64,000 nucleotides of DNA from Phreatobacter aquaticus. GTDB taxonomy: Bacteria > Pseudomonadota > Alphaproteobacteria > Rhizobiales > Phreatobacteraceae. The stretch lies in contig NZ_CP039865.1 in the NCBI RefSeq assembly GCF_005160265.1, positions 4,910,953 through 4,974,952 of the forward strand, in the 5' to 3' direction. This document shows, one piece after another, positions 16,716 to 25,187 of this stretch. Below the pieces are notes generated by a model that worked only from the letters and a program-made list of their open reading frames with translations, did no database searches and was not told where the DNA came from. Each line of letters opens with the position of its first letter. Position 1 is the first letter of the stretch. Made by a program: the position numbers and the translations under genes.

Positions 16716-18581
16716 ATGCGACTGCCCCCGTTCGTTCTCGCCCTCTTGGTCGCGGCCGCCCCGGCTTTCGCGCAGGTGCCCTCCTTCGACCCGCCGACGC
16801 TGCCGCAAAACTGCGCGTCGGGTACCGAACCCTGTCCGATGCTCGACTTCACGCGCCAGGCGCTTGCGCCGGCCCTTGACGGTGTCGTCCTGTCGATCGT
16901 GCGCGGGCAGCCGGCGCTGTTCAGCGCAACGAGCCGGGATCCTGCCTTGCCGTCATTCGTGCTCACCTGGTTTGAGGAACCGAGGCCCATGCCAGCCTCG
17001 CAGATCGTCGAAGGCTTCCTGCAGGCGATCCGGCGGCCCGGCGAGACCTGCGCTCACCGGCCGCACGGCCAGCCGACGGCAGTGGGGCTGATGTTCGTCC
17101 TGAGCTGCCGGGTCACGGCGACAGGCGTGGGCCGGCAGCTGTTCTTCTTCATCGCAAGCGGACGTCAGAGAGCCGGCGGGTTCGCGATCATGGGATCGGT
17201 CGACCAAAGCAAGGCCCTGATCGCCCGCGGCGAGCGGATGGCCCAGGCGCTGACCCAGGTCGCGCTCCGGGTTCAGGGCGGCGGCGGGCAGCCGGTTCAG
17301 CCACAGGTCGCACCACCAGTACCGCAGGCTCAGGCCGCCCCGCCGGCAACCGTTGTGCCGCCACGGCCGCAGCAGGCGCAGGCGCCCTCTTTCGACCCAC
17401 CGCCGCTGCCGCCACTCTGCACGGCCGGCACCGAGCCCTGCCCTTTGCTCGACTTCACGCGCCGGGCGCTGGCGCCCGCCCTGAATGGCGTGACTCTCGT
17501 CATCGTCCCCGGACAGGTCGCGCTGTTCGATGCGACGACCACCGATCCGGCCCTGCCGGACTTCAGTCTGGTCTGGTTCGAGCAATCTCCGCCGATCGCG
17601 CCCAACCTGGTGCTTACCCAGACAACCAACGCCATCCGTCAGCCTGGCGAGTTCTGCGTGGACCGGCCTCACGGCCAGCCGAACGCGATCGGACAGATGT
17701 TCGTCATGAGCTGCGCGACCGTCACGTCCGGCGCGGGAAGCCAGTTGTTCTTCTTCATCGCGGGCGGCCAGCAGCGAACCGGCGGATTTACGTTGCTTGG
17801 GACACTCGCCAACGGCCCGGCTCTGATTGCTCGCGGCGAGCGGATGGTCCAGGCGCTGACCCAGGTCGCGCTTCAGGGTCAGGGCGGCGGCGGGCAGCCG
17901 GTTCAGCCCCAGGTCACCCCGCCAAGGCCACAGCAGACGCAGGCCGGCGGGCAGGTCCCGAATACCGGACGCTTCACGGGCCAGCCGGCGGCTGCCCCGA
18001 TCGCTCAGGCAACGCCTCAGACTCCGCCCAATGCGCGGCCCGCGGCGCCAGCCGCATCCGCCAGCCCGCCCCCCGAGGTGCGGATCCAGACTGTGCGCGG
18101 GTTGATGCGCGACAAGCCCTTCAGCCTTTCCTATCCGGACGAGTTCCAGCAGAAGGGTTCCGGATCTGAGCTGTTTCTCGACCATTCGAGGGCGCTGTTT
18201 CAGGTTTCGCTGAAGATCGCGCCGGCCGCTGCCGGCGCCAGCGCTCAGGCAGCGGCGCGCGGTCCCGCCGCCCAGGTCGCAGCAGCCGACAGGGCGGCCT
18301 TTGCCGATTTCAGCCTTGAACACCGCTCCCTGGTGATACTGCCGGCAGGCCCGACGCACATCTATGTCGCGACGATGACATCGCCGATGGGCGACCGGCC
18401 GCGGCTGCGCATGGTGGTCGCCGAACTGTTCAGCGAGGGCCGACGCTATGAACTGGCCTTCACCACGGGCGAGGATGTCTTTGCGACAGCGGGCAACGCG
18501 ATCGGCTTCATGCTGGCCAATTTCGCCCCGACCAATGCGCCTCGCACCTGTTGCGCCGAGCCTGTGTCGCTGCCGTGGTAG
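16716..18581 (+). CDS. Exported A-A-B domain protein, paralogue of the 6900-8612 TPR protein
   Basis: A 621-aa protein with signal peptide MRLPPFVLALLVAAAPAFAQ. Domain A occurs twice (about 22-175 and 220-390); each copy begins with a CxxGTEPCP(M/L)LDFTR element and ends ALIARGERM.QALTQVAL. A Pro/Gln/Ala-rich linker leads to domain B (about 455-621: VRGLMRDKPFSLSYPDEF ... CCAEPVSLPW), nearly the same as in the 6900 protein. The TPR block of that paralogue is replaced here by the second domain A. GGAGAG lies six bases before the ATG. Probably periplasmic; function unknown. Confidence 0.72.
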   Translation: MRLPPFVLALLVAAAPAFAQVPSFDPPTLPQNCASGTEPCPMLDFTRQALAPALDGVVLSIVRGQPALFSATSRDPALPSFVLTWFEEPRPMPASQIVEGFLQAIRRPGETCAHRPHGQPTAVGLMFVLSCRVTATGVGRQLFFFIASGRQRAGGFAIMGSVDQSKALIARGERMAQALTQVALRVQGGGGQPVQPQVAPPVPQAQAAPPATVVPPRPQQAQAPSFDPPPLPPLCTAGTEPCPLLDFTRRALAPALNGVTLVIVPGQVALFDATTTDPALPDFSLVWFEQSPPIAPNLVLTQTTNAIRQPGEFCVDRPHGQPNAIGQMFVMSCATVTSGAGSQLFFFIAGGQQRTGGFTLLGTLANGPALIARGERMVQALTQVALQGQGGGGQPVQPQVTPPRPQQTQAGGQVPNTGRFTGQPAAAPIAQATPQTPPNARPAAPAASASPPPEVRIQTVRGLMRDKPFSLSYPDEFQQKGSGSELFLDHSRALFQVSLKIAPAAAGASAQAAARGPAAQVAAADRAAFADFSLEHRSLVILPAGPTHIYVATMTSPMGDRPRLRMVVAELFSEGRRYELAFTTGEDVFATAGNAIGFMLANFAPTNAPRTCCAEPVSLPW

Positions 18582-18672
18582 CGGCCAGGGGGACCATCTG
18601 TCCGCCGCTGGACCGGAGCTTTCGCCGACGGCACCTAAAGGCCCGGCCTTCACGCCTGGATGCTGTCATCCA

Positions 18673-18687
18673 GAGCCCTTAGGGCTC
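18673..18687. terminator. Small hairpin between the 16716 and 18730 genes
   Basis: GAGCCC-TTA-GGGCTC is a perfect inverted repeat in the gap between two exported-protein genes. There is no T-run after it, so it is at best a weak or factor-dependent terminator, or an mRNA stabiliser. Confidence 0.3.
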
Positions 18688-18729
18688 GTACCCAAATCAT
18701 GGTCGATGCTTGAAGCGGCAGGAGAATCC

Positions 18730-20139
18730 ATGCGCAAACTCTTCTTTTGGCTGGCAATGTTCATCCTGGCAGGCCCCGCCGCCGCACAAGGATCCGGCAA
18801 GCTGACGCCATTGCCCGGTGGCCCCGCCTTGCTTGATTGGGTGCGCAGCACCCTGGCCGAGGCGCTCGACGGCGTGACCCAGATCGAGCCGGGGCGCAGT
18901 CCTAGCGTGTTCATCGCCCGTACCGGAAGCCCCGACCTGCCGGTGTTCAATATCAGCGTGGTGGAGCAGATGCCGTCGGAGGCACCTGAAACCATGACGA
19001 AGGGATTCATCAGCTCCTTCCGCGCCTCCTGCGGCCCGCTCCGCTTGCGCGGCCACTTGTCTGAGAATGAGCTCTACTTCGAACACCTCTCCATCGAGTG
19101 CCCGGGCATCACCGCGTCCGGACTGTACCTCTGGATCTTGGCCTACAAGGATAGCGATCGGACACAGCTGATAGCGCTCAGTGGCAGTCTCGCCGCGACC
19201 GCGGCAATCAACGCCCGTGGCGAGAAGTTGGCGGCAGCACTCGGTCTCCGGATTTATCCCACCTCTCGCAGCCTGACCGAAGCCGTGGCGGTAGCCCAGG
19301 CCTTCTTTGGCACTCCCGACGACTATGAGCTGTCCGCTTTCACTTCGCTCGGAGGTGGGCGAGGCCGTCTCCGGGTCAAAGAAATGATCCTGACTGGCAA
19401 ACCCGGCGCCTGGGAAGTGAATGCGCCGTCCTGCTCTGCCATCCGCGTGCGAGAAATCGAGGATGGTCCTCCGACCAGCGTGAGTTCGGACAGCACGATC
19501 GACCTACAGCGACTTGCCGCTCTGGTGAAGCGGCAAGGTCCCGATCTGATCACTAGCGCGGGAGCCTATGGGACGCGCACTATCCTCGCCTCGTCACCCA
19601 GACCGGTGACCAGTCCCCTTGCTCTCGAAAGCGGCAGCCTGTCTCCTGCTTCAGCCAACTATGCACAACTGGATTCGCTCCTTGTCGCATGGGAGCGCTT
19701 CTGCGCGTCGGCAACTCCGGTTAAGGCTGAAGCAACGCAAGCGCCGGCCGGCTCATCGACGGCCACGGCCTCCGCAGCCTCCATGTCTCAGCCCGCGCCG
19801 GCAGCACCCGCGCCGTCGCAGGTTGCGCAGGCGGCGCCCGGTCAGCCCGGTGCCGCACCCCAGCGTGCCTGCGACCGGGAGGGATCGCGCACCAACATCG
19901 CGCGTGGCCGCACATCCGGCGTCATCGACGAGCCGTCTAGCGACGCACGCGGCCCGTTCTTGAGTGTCGATGCCGCATGGTGGCGGTCGGTGTCCCAGTC
20001 GTTCCGCCAGGACATGGCCGATATCGTCCACTGCGCCTCAGGACGCTGGGGCACGCCGCTCGCACTGCGCATTCTCGACCGGACGACCCGCGCCGAGATC
20101 GGCATCTTCGCCGCCGGCAATTACAGAGCAGCGCCTTGA
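18730..20139 (+). CDS. Exported protein with one island domain A and a novel C-terminal region
   Basis: A 469-aa protein with signal peptide MRKLFFWLAMFILAGPAAAQ and ribosome site AGGAG. Residues 35-175 (ALLDWVRSTLAEALDGVTQI ... AAINARGEKLAAALG) align with domain A of the 6900 and 16716 proteins but lack domain B. The middle (about 185-330) has no recognised match. A long Ala/Pro linker (about 335-385) precedes a C-terminal piece with ACDREGSRTNIARGR and AWWRSVSQSFRQDMADIVHC, which resembles a small secreted-enzyme or binding module but is unassigned. It is the last gene before the right attachment-site copies. Confidence 0.65.
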   Translation: MRKLFFWLAMFILAGPAAAQGSGKLTPLPGGPALLDWVRSTLAEALDGVTQIEPGRSPSVFIARTGSPDLPVFNISVVEQMPSEAPETMTKGFISSFRASCGPLRLRGHLSENELYFEHLSIECPGITASGLYLWILAYKDSDRTQLIALSGSLAATAAINARGEKLAAALGLRIYPTSRSLTEAVAVAQAFFGTPDDYELSAFTSLGGGRGRLRVKEMILTGKPGAWEVNAPSCSAIRVREIEDGPPTSVSSDSTIDLQRLAALVKRQGPDLITSAGAYGTRTILASSPRPVTSPLALESGSLSPASANYAQLDSLLVAWERFCASATPVKAEATQAPAGSSTATASAASMSQPAPAAPAPSQVAQAAPGQPGAAPQRACDREGSRTNIARGRTSGVIDEPSSDARGPFLSVDAAWWRSVSQSFRQDMADIVHCASGRWGTPLALRILDRTTRAEIGIFAAGNYRAAP

Positions 20140-20338
20140 TGCAATCTGGATGGCATTGGGACCACCAAAGGCTCACACCCTACTGATGCAGGAACGCCCA
20201 TAATGGCCGAAGGCACCAAGCGCTTGATCATCATGCCAACAATTGGAGAGCGATTGCAGATATTACCGAAGCCGCCTCAGGTTCTCAAAATTCGTTGGAA
20301 TATCAAATTCTTGCAGTAGGCCATCAAAGGAGGAACAT

Positions 20339-20355
20339 CCTCCCGCTACCATTCT
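20339..20355 (+). repeat. Candidate attR 1: exact 17-bp copy of the tRNA-Met 3' end
   Basis: CCTCCCGCTACCATTCT is identical to 4026-4042. It lies in the same orientation as the tRNA gene, as expected for attL/attR of an element inserted at the tRNA 3' end. Confidence 0.7.
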
Positions 20356-20438
20356 AACCTCCAACTTTTGGCCTACGAGGGCCTCACAGTCTGGTTGGGA
20401 TATCAAACTCAATTAGTTGGCGGTTTGCGCAACAACGC

Positions 20439-20453
20439 CCTCCCGCTACCATT
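20439..20453 (+). repeat. Candidate attR 2: 15-bp copy of the tRNA-Met 3' end
   Basis: CCTCCCGCTACCATT matches 4026-4040 and lies exactly 100 bases after the previous copy. It may be the original chromosomal border after a second insertion/excision event. Confidence 0.65.
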
Positions 20454-20496
20454 TCAAATACCACAATCCGCATGCGCCGAACGTGGGCGCAGGTTC

Positions 20497-20664
20497 TCAG
20501 CCGTCGTTTGCGGCGTTGAGCTTCTTCGGATCGATCGCGGGCTCCGGGGGAACGGCGCGCCCGTTGCCGGTCGCCATCTCCTTCTTTTCCCGCTCGGTCG
20601 GGCGGACCGGCGGCACGGCGCCGTCATCGCGCGGCACGGGCGCAGTCTGGTCGGGATCATCCAT
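20497..20664 (-). CDS. Small acidic/proline-rich protein, 55 aa
   Basis: A minus-strand frame from ATG (20662-20664) to TGA (20497-20499). It reads MDDPDQTAPVPRDDGAVPPV and ends AIDPKKLNAANDG. GAGGA lies about 10 bases upstream. Third codon positions are almost all G or C, like the surrounding chromosome, which supports real coding. It is hydrophilic, with no signal peptide and no recognised family. It is the first gene on the core side of the island border. Confidence 0.5.
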   Translation of the reverse strand: MDDPDQTAPVPRDDGAVPPVRPTEREKKEMATGNGRAVPPEPAIDPKKLNAANDG

Positions 20665-20768
20665 GGCGCGGGGTCCTCGTGGGATTCACGTGGACCATGC
20701 GGCGCACAGCCAGAAGTTCCGGGCGCGACCCGCATGGTCGCGCCCCGATGTGACGGGCGACATGGCCC

Positions 20769-22247
20769 TCAGGCGGCGACCTTGCCGAGGAAGGCCTCGA
20801 TCTCGCCGCCAAGCTCGGCGGCAGATGCCTCCACACGCACAGCCGTATCAGTCATTGCGGTGGCGGAGCGCTCATTCACAGACATGGTGACGGAGATGTC
20901 GCGCACGGAGGCCTCGATCCCTTCGGCAAGGCTTGCCGCCTGATCGATGCTGCGGGTGATCTCGGCCGTTGCCGCGTTCTGCTCCTCGATGGCCGCAGCC
21001 AGCGCCGCGGTGTTCTGATCGATCTCGCCCATCCGGCGCGCAATGCCGGCAATGGCGCCAACCGCATTCTGGGTCAGGCCCTGAACCGAACTGATCTGGT
21101 CACTGATCTCCTCCGTCGCCTTGGAGGTCTGGACGGCAAGCGACTTCACCTCCGACGCAACCACCGCGAAGCCGCGGCCAGCCTCGCCGGCGCGTGCCGC
21201 CTCGATGGTCGCATTGAGGGCGAGCAGATTGGTCTGCTCGGCAATGGTCTGGATGAGGGCGACGACGGCGCCGATCTTCTCGGCGGCGGCTGCGAGATCC
21301 GCGATATTGCCGTTGGTCGTCTCGGCATCCTGCGCCGCGGTCCGCACGATCGCTGCGGTCTCGCCGACCTTGGTGGCAAATTCCGAGATCGAACCCGACA
21401 ACTGACCCGTGGCGGCAGCGACCGCGCTGATATTGCTCACCGCGAGACGCGAAGCTTCCGCCGCCTCCTCGGTCGTGCGCACGGTGCCGGCGGTCGAGGC
21501 CCGCACCGAACTGGAGGTGCCGCCGAGTTCCGCCATGCTGGAGCGTACGCCCGACAGGAGACCGGCGACACGGCCCTTGAAGCCGGCAATGGCGGTCTCG
21601 ACGTCCTTCTGGCGACGCGCCTGGTCCTCGGCTGCCCGGCGCTCCTTGTCGGCGCCGGCTGCGATCTCGACCTGGGCGAGGCCAGCGGTCGCGACTGCCT
21701 CGTCCGACACCCCGAATGCCGTGGCAAGGCTGTGGCAGAGCCAGGACAGAGCCGCGGCCTGGGCGACAAGGATCACCGCATGAATCACGACGCGGCCGAA
21801 GTCGCCGCCATCGGGGAAGACCGCGATGGGGTAGAGCATGTTGAGGCCGAGATGATGGACCGCGACGACTGCCGTATAGGCCACCACCGCCCTCCAGCAG
21901 CACCACAGCGCCAGGACCGCGAGGCCCGCGAAGAAGGCCATGTGCATGTCCATCTGGTAGCTGGACCGCTCCAGCGCGAGAACGAGGACAGCCACAAGGC
22001 CCGCACCCGTCACCGCGGAGGCGAGGCGCGCGCCAAGGTCGATGCGTCCCTTGCCGAGAGCCAGAAGTCCAAGCCCGGCGCCGCCGATCGCCAGCGCGCT
22101 CACCAGCAGCGGGGAACCAGCGCTCCTGAGATTGACGACGGCGATGATCACCAGCGCCAGCCCTGCGATCACCAGCCGCATCACCTTGGAAACGGTGCCG
22201 CGCAGCACATCGAGCGTCGAATGCGGGGACATGGAGAGACTGGTCAT
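20769..22247 (-). CDS. Methyl-accepting chemotaxis protein with integral-membrane sensor, no HAMP
   Basis: A 492-aa chemoreceptor. The N-terminal 190 residues contain about six hydrophobic segments and a short [21 protein letters not shown] motif of the kind seen in bacterial membrane-sensor MCPs. A helical linker (about 195-235) leads to the signalling domain, whose hairpin tip is [20 protein letters not shown] + [15 protein letters not shown], where CheA/CheW bind. No large periplasmic domain and no HAMP are seen. The start overlaps the stop of the 22597 gene by four bases, so a small exported protein is translated with it. Confidence 0.9.
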   Translation of the reverse strand: MTSLSMSPHSTLDVLRGTVSKVMRLVIAGLALVIIAVVNLRSAGSPLLVSALAIGGAGLGLLALGKGRIDLGARLASAVTGAGLVAVLVLALERSSYQMDMHMAFFAGLAVLALWCCWRAVVAYTAVVAVHHLGLNMLYPIAVFPDGGDFGRVVIHAVILVAQAAALSWLCHSLATAFGVSDEAVATAGLAQVEIAAGADKERRAAEDQARRQKDVETAIAGFKGRVAGLLSGVRSSMAELGGTSSSVRASTAGTVRTTEEAAEASRLAVSNISAVAAATGQLSGSISEFATKVGETAAIVRTAAQDAETTNGNIADLAAAAEKIGAVVALIQTIAEQTNLLALNATIEAARAGEAGRGFAVVASEVKSLAVQTSKATEEISDQISSVQGLTQNAVGAIAGIARRMGEIDQNTAALAAAIEEQNAATAEITRSIDQAASLAEGIEASVRDISVTMSVNERSATAMTDTAVRVEASAAELGGEIEAFLGKVAA

Positions 22248-22597
22248 CGGCGCAACTCCGCGGCGAACGAGAAGAGAGGAGACAGGCAGGCCGTCAAGGT
22301 GGCGGCATCAAGGACGAGGAGCGCACCTTCGCCATAGAGCCGCGTCACGAAATCAGGTTCGGTCGACCGGGCGACCACGATGCGGTGGGTACGGCCAGGA
22401 GCGATCAGGTCGCCCTGGGCACGGGCCGCGATGGTGGCGGCGCCACCGCGATCGGCCGACCAGGCGATGACGGCGACGGGCTGCCCCGACCGCGGCGCCA
22501 GCACGGCGGCAGCCGGCGCGACCAGACCAAAGGTCATCGCGAGCACGACAAGGGCACGATGCCTAATGGACGTTGCGGGCCTGTGGTTCGCGGTCAT
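22244..22597 (-). CDS. Small exported protein coupled to chemoreceptor (YfiR-like size, unassigned)
   Basis: A 117-aa protein with an N-terminal signal ([18 protein letters not shown], about 12-30). The mature part reads [19 protein letters not shown] ... [20 protein letters not shown], an alpha/beta pattern. I prefer the ATG at 22597, since upstream codons add an unconvincing extension. It shares an ATGA overlap with the chemoreceptor gene at 20769, so it may supply a periplasmic ligand-sensing or membrane-side subunit. No family match is claimed. Confidence 0.6.
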   Translation of the reverse strand: MTANHRPATSIRHRALVVLAMTFGLVAPAAAVLAPRSGQPVAVIAWSADRGGAATIAARAQGDLIAPGRTHRIVVARSTEPDFVTRLYGEGALLVLDAATLTACLSPLFSFAAELRR

Positions 22598-22781
22598 GCG
22601 ATCAGTAGCCAGCCAAATGGAAAACAATTGGTGAATGACTCTACGGCACTTGGCGCAAAGGAATGCTCGTTCCCGACGATGATGCGAGGCCATGACCGAC
22701 CGGAGAGCCCTCGGCTTGATTCATGACGTAAGACAATCCGCCATCATCTGCGGTTTCCTTTGCGGTATCGACAGCCGACGC

Positions 22782-22804
22782 AAAAAGGCCGCCCTGCGGC
22801 GGCC
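22782..22804 (-). terminator. Rho-independent terminator of chemoreceptor 22835-24520
   Basis: On the minus strand GGCCGCC-GCAG-GGCGGCC (22804-22787) is followed by TTTTT (22786-22782). It lies about 30 bases after the MCP stop. Confidence 0.85.
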
Positions 22805-22834
22805 TCCTTGCGGCATTGGAATGGAGGGGCTGCG

Positions 22835-24520
22835 TCAGGCGGCCCGCACCGTCGCCAGGAAGGCATCGACCTGCGACTTGAGCAGGCTGCCCTGCGAGGA
22901 GAGTTCCTGCGCCGCCGACAGCACCTGCGCCGAAGCCGAGCCGGTATCGACGGCGCCGCGGTTGACCTCCGTGATGCTGGACGCGACCTCCGCCGTGCCC
23001 TTGGCGGCCTCCTGGACATTGCGGGCGATCTCCTGGGTCGCAGCGCCCTGCTCCTCGACCGCCGCCGCGATTGCGGTGGCGATATCCGACACTTCCACGA
23101 TGGTCTGGCCGATCGCCTTGATCGAACCGGCTGCCTCGCGCGTCGCGGCCTGCATCGAGTTGATCTGCGCGGTGATAGCTTCTGTCGCCTTGGCGGTCTG
23201 GCCGGCGAGCTGCTTGACCTCCGATGCCACCACAGCGAAGCCCTTGCCGGCTTCGCCTGCGCGCGCCGCCTCGATCGTGGCGTTGAGCGCCAAAAGGTTG
23301 GTCTGCTCGGCAACGGCGGTGATCAGCTTGACCACCTCGCCAATGCGGCCGGCGGCATCCAGCAGCGCGGTCACCTGCACATCGGTTTCCCGGGCCTGGC
23401 GCACGGCGTCCTGGGCCTTGTGGCTGGAGGCCTGCACCTGACGGCCGATCTCGTCGACCGAGGAGGTCATCTCGTCGGTAGCGGCAGCAACCGACTGGAC
23501 ATTGCTGGAGGCCTCTTCCGAGGCTGACGCCACGAAGCCCGCCATCTGCTGGGTGTTGTCGGCCGTGTGGGTCAGCGTGTTGGCGGCGGCCTCCAGTTCG
23601 GTGGATGCCGAGGTCACGGTGCTGATCACTTCGCCCACAGAGCGTTCGAACTCGGCCACGGCAGAGGCCACCACATTGGCCCGACGCTCCTTGGTCGCGC
23701 GCTCCCGATCCTGTTCGGCGGCGTTGCGGCGGTTCTCAGCGAGGTTTTCCTTGAAGGTTTCCAGCGCACCGGCCAGCTTGCCGATCTCGTCGGCCTGGCC
23801 GAGTGAGGGCACCGCGACATCGGTGTCGCCACCGGCGACCTTCAGCATGGCCGAGGTCATCGCGTTCAAGGGCCGGGTGACGAACGAGAGGACGATGTAG
23901 GCAACCAGGCCGATGCTGAGCACAGCAAAAACGAGGGCGATCAGCATGCTCAACCTGGCCTGGGCATAGGACTCGGCGGCCGCCCGGCGGCCATCCGCCA
24001 TGCGGGCCTCGTTGCGCTGCTCATAGGAGCGAAAGACCGCCCTGACCTGCTCGATCGCCGGCGCGACCGTGTAGGCCAGCTTGCCGGATGTATCGTAATC
24101 ACCGCTCCGGGCGATCGTCTTGATCTTCTGATGTTCGGCCTCATAGACCGCCACCAGCTGCCGGATCTTGTCCATCTCGGCGCGGCCTGTCTCTCCCAAG
24201 GCCGCCCGCTGCAGCTGGTCGACCCGGTTCATCAGCCGGCGGTGCTCGTCGACGGCACCCTTCTCGAAGGCTTCGCGGTCAGACAGCGGCATCTCGATCG
24301 GCAGGAATTCGACATTGCGCGCATAGGCCATGAGATTGGCCGTGGCCCGGCCGGCACTGAACACCCGGACGTTCGCCTCTTCGATCTTGATGATCGCGTT
24401 GTTCATGGCGTTGAATTCGTAGAGAGCGAGACCGCCGACCGTCAGCATGGTCATGACCAGCAGGCCGATGGCCGAGAAGATCTTGGGGGCAATGGCGAGG
24501 TTACGAAACGAGCGGATCAT
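22835..24520 (-). CDS. Methyl-accepting chemotaxis protein (4HB sensor, HAMP)
   Basis: A 561-aa transmembrane chemoreceptor. TM1 (about 13-35), a helical periplasmic four-helix-bundle domain (about 36-190), TM2 (about 192-215), HAMP (about 216-270: [20 protein letters not shown]), and a cytoplasmic signalling domain with hairpin tip [20 protein letters not shown] + [18 protein letters not shown]. It should form trimers of dimers with CheA/CheW and control flagellar rotation. It is monocistronic, with a clear terminator downstream. The ligand cannot be told. Confidence 0.95.
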   Translation of the reverse strand: MIRSFRNLAIAPKIFSAIGLLVMTMLTVGGLALYEFNAMNNAIIKIEEANVRVFSAGRATANLMAYARNVEFLPIEMPLSDREAFEKGAVDEHRRLMNRVDQLQRAALGETGRAEMDKIRQLVAVYEAEHQKIKTIARSGDYDTSGKLAYTVAPAIEQVRAVFRSYEQRNEARMADGRRAAAESYAQARLSMLIALVFAVLSIGLVAYIVLSFVTRPLNAMTSAMLKVAGGDTDVAVPSLGQADEIGKLAGALETFKENLAENRRNAAEQDRERATKERRANVVASAVAEFERSVGEVISTVTSASTELEAAANTLTHTADNTQQMAGFVASASEEASSNVQSVAAATDEMTSSVDEIGRQVQASSHKAQDAVRQARETDVQVTALLDAAGRIGEVVKLITAVAEQTNLLALNATIEAARAGEAGKGFAVVASEVKQLAGQTAKATEAITAQINSMQAATREAAGSIKAIGQTIVEVSDIATAIAAAVEEQGAATQEIARNVQEAAKGTAEVASSITEVNRGAVDTGSASAQVLSAAQELSSQGSLLKSQVDAFLATVRAA

Positions 24521-24692
24521 GCCAGCCTTCTTGCGAGTTGCGGAACGATGTGAAGGGCAACCGCAGGCGGGGTCATGCGGCTTTGATTTGTGATAATTGT
24601 ACGTGAATTTTACGTATTTTTGCCTGATGAGGCCGAGACGAGCGCCAAGGCTCGAATTGGATCTCGCCCTGCTGCGTGAAGAATCTGCGTGA

Positions 24693-24968
24693 TCAGGCGA
24701 GCTCTGTCAGGGGCGCGTCGTCCTCGACCGGCGGCAGATCCTTCTGAACCTCACGCAGGAACTTGATGTTGGCCTCGAACAGCCGGATCGTGGCGGTGCC
24801 GACATCGATCATCATGGCGTTGCGCACGGCGGGATCGAAGCCGCAAGCATGGAGGCGCGCCTGCTGCGCCTGGATGTCCGACAGGAGCCGGGTGAAGCCG
24901 TTGAGGATGGCGTGCGTGCCATCTTCCTCCGGGGCTTTGATGACAGCCGGAAACGAAATCACGTTCAT
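24693..24968 (-). CDS. Small cytoplasmic helical protein, 91 aa
   Basis: A hypothetical protein, [20 protein letters not shown] ... [13 protein letters not shown]. It is predicted mostly helical and soluble, without signal or membrane segment. Codon use matches its neighbours. It lies between a chemoreceptor and a PAS/HTH protein, so a signalling or adaptor role is possible, but nothing in it proves this. No family recognised. Confidence 0.55.
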   Translation of the reverse strand: MNVISFPAVIKAPEEDGTHAILNGFTRLLSDIQAQQARLHACGFDPAVRNAMMIDVGTATIRLFEANIKFLREVQKDLPPVEDDAPLTELA

Positions 24969-25187
24969 CGAGGCCCCCTGGCAGATGTGAGCAGGGGGGA
25001 ACCACTGGCTCCGTCACGCCCTACTGACGCTGGGGAATGTGACGGTTTACCAGAAAGATTTCGTCAATCAAAAATTCATCTGTGTCACAGGGAAGACAGG
25101 CACAGCGCGGGCAAATTTCGCGCGCCGAGAAGGCTATTGAAGATCACAATCACAAAATTTGCGCGATCCGGCGGGCCGGCGAGGATC

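Larger units (their letters stand above)
20140..20496. other. Right border of the island: gene-free, with att-like scars
   Basis: 357 bases with no gene. It contains two 60-base units with a period of exactly 100 bases (20294-20353 and 20394-20453). Each starts GTTGG(A/G)ATATCAAA(T/C)TC and ends with the tRNA-Met 3' sequence CTCCCGCTACCATT. The interiors differ. Confidence 0.7.

Noticed and set aside
20440..20454. Possible second complete tRNA-Met gene
   Set aside because: Only the acceptor 3' strand and CCA are conserved; there is no anticodon arm or D arm, so it is a scar, not a gene.
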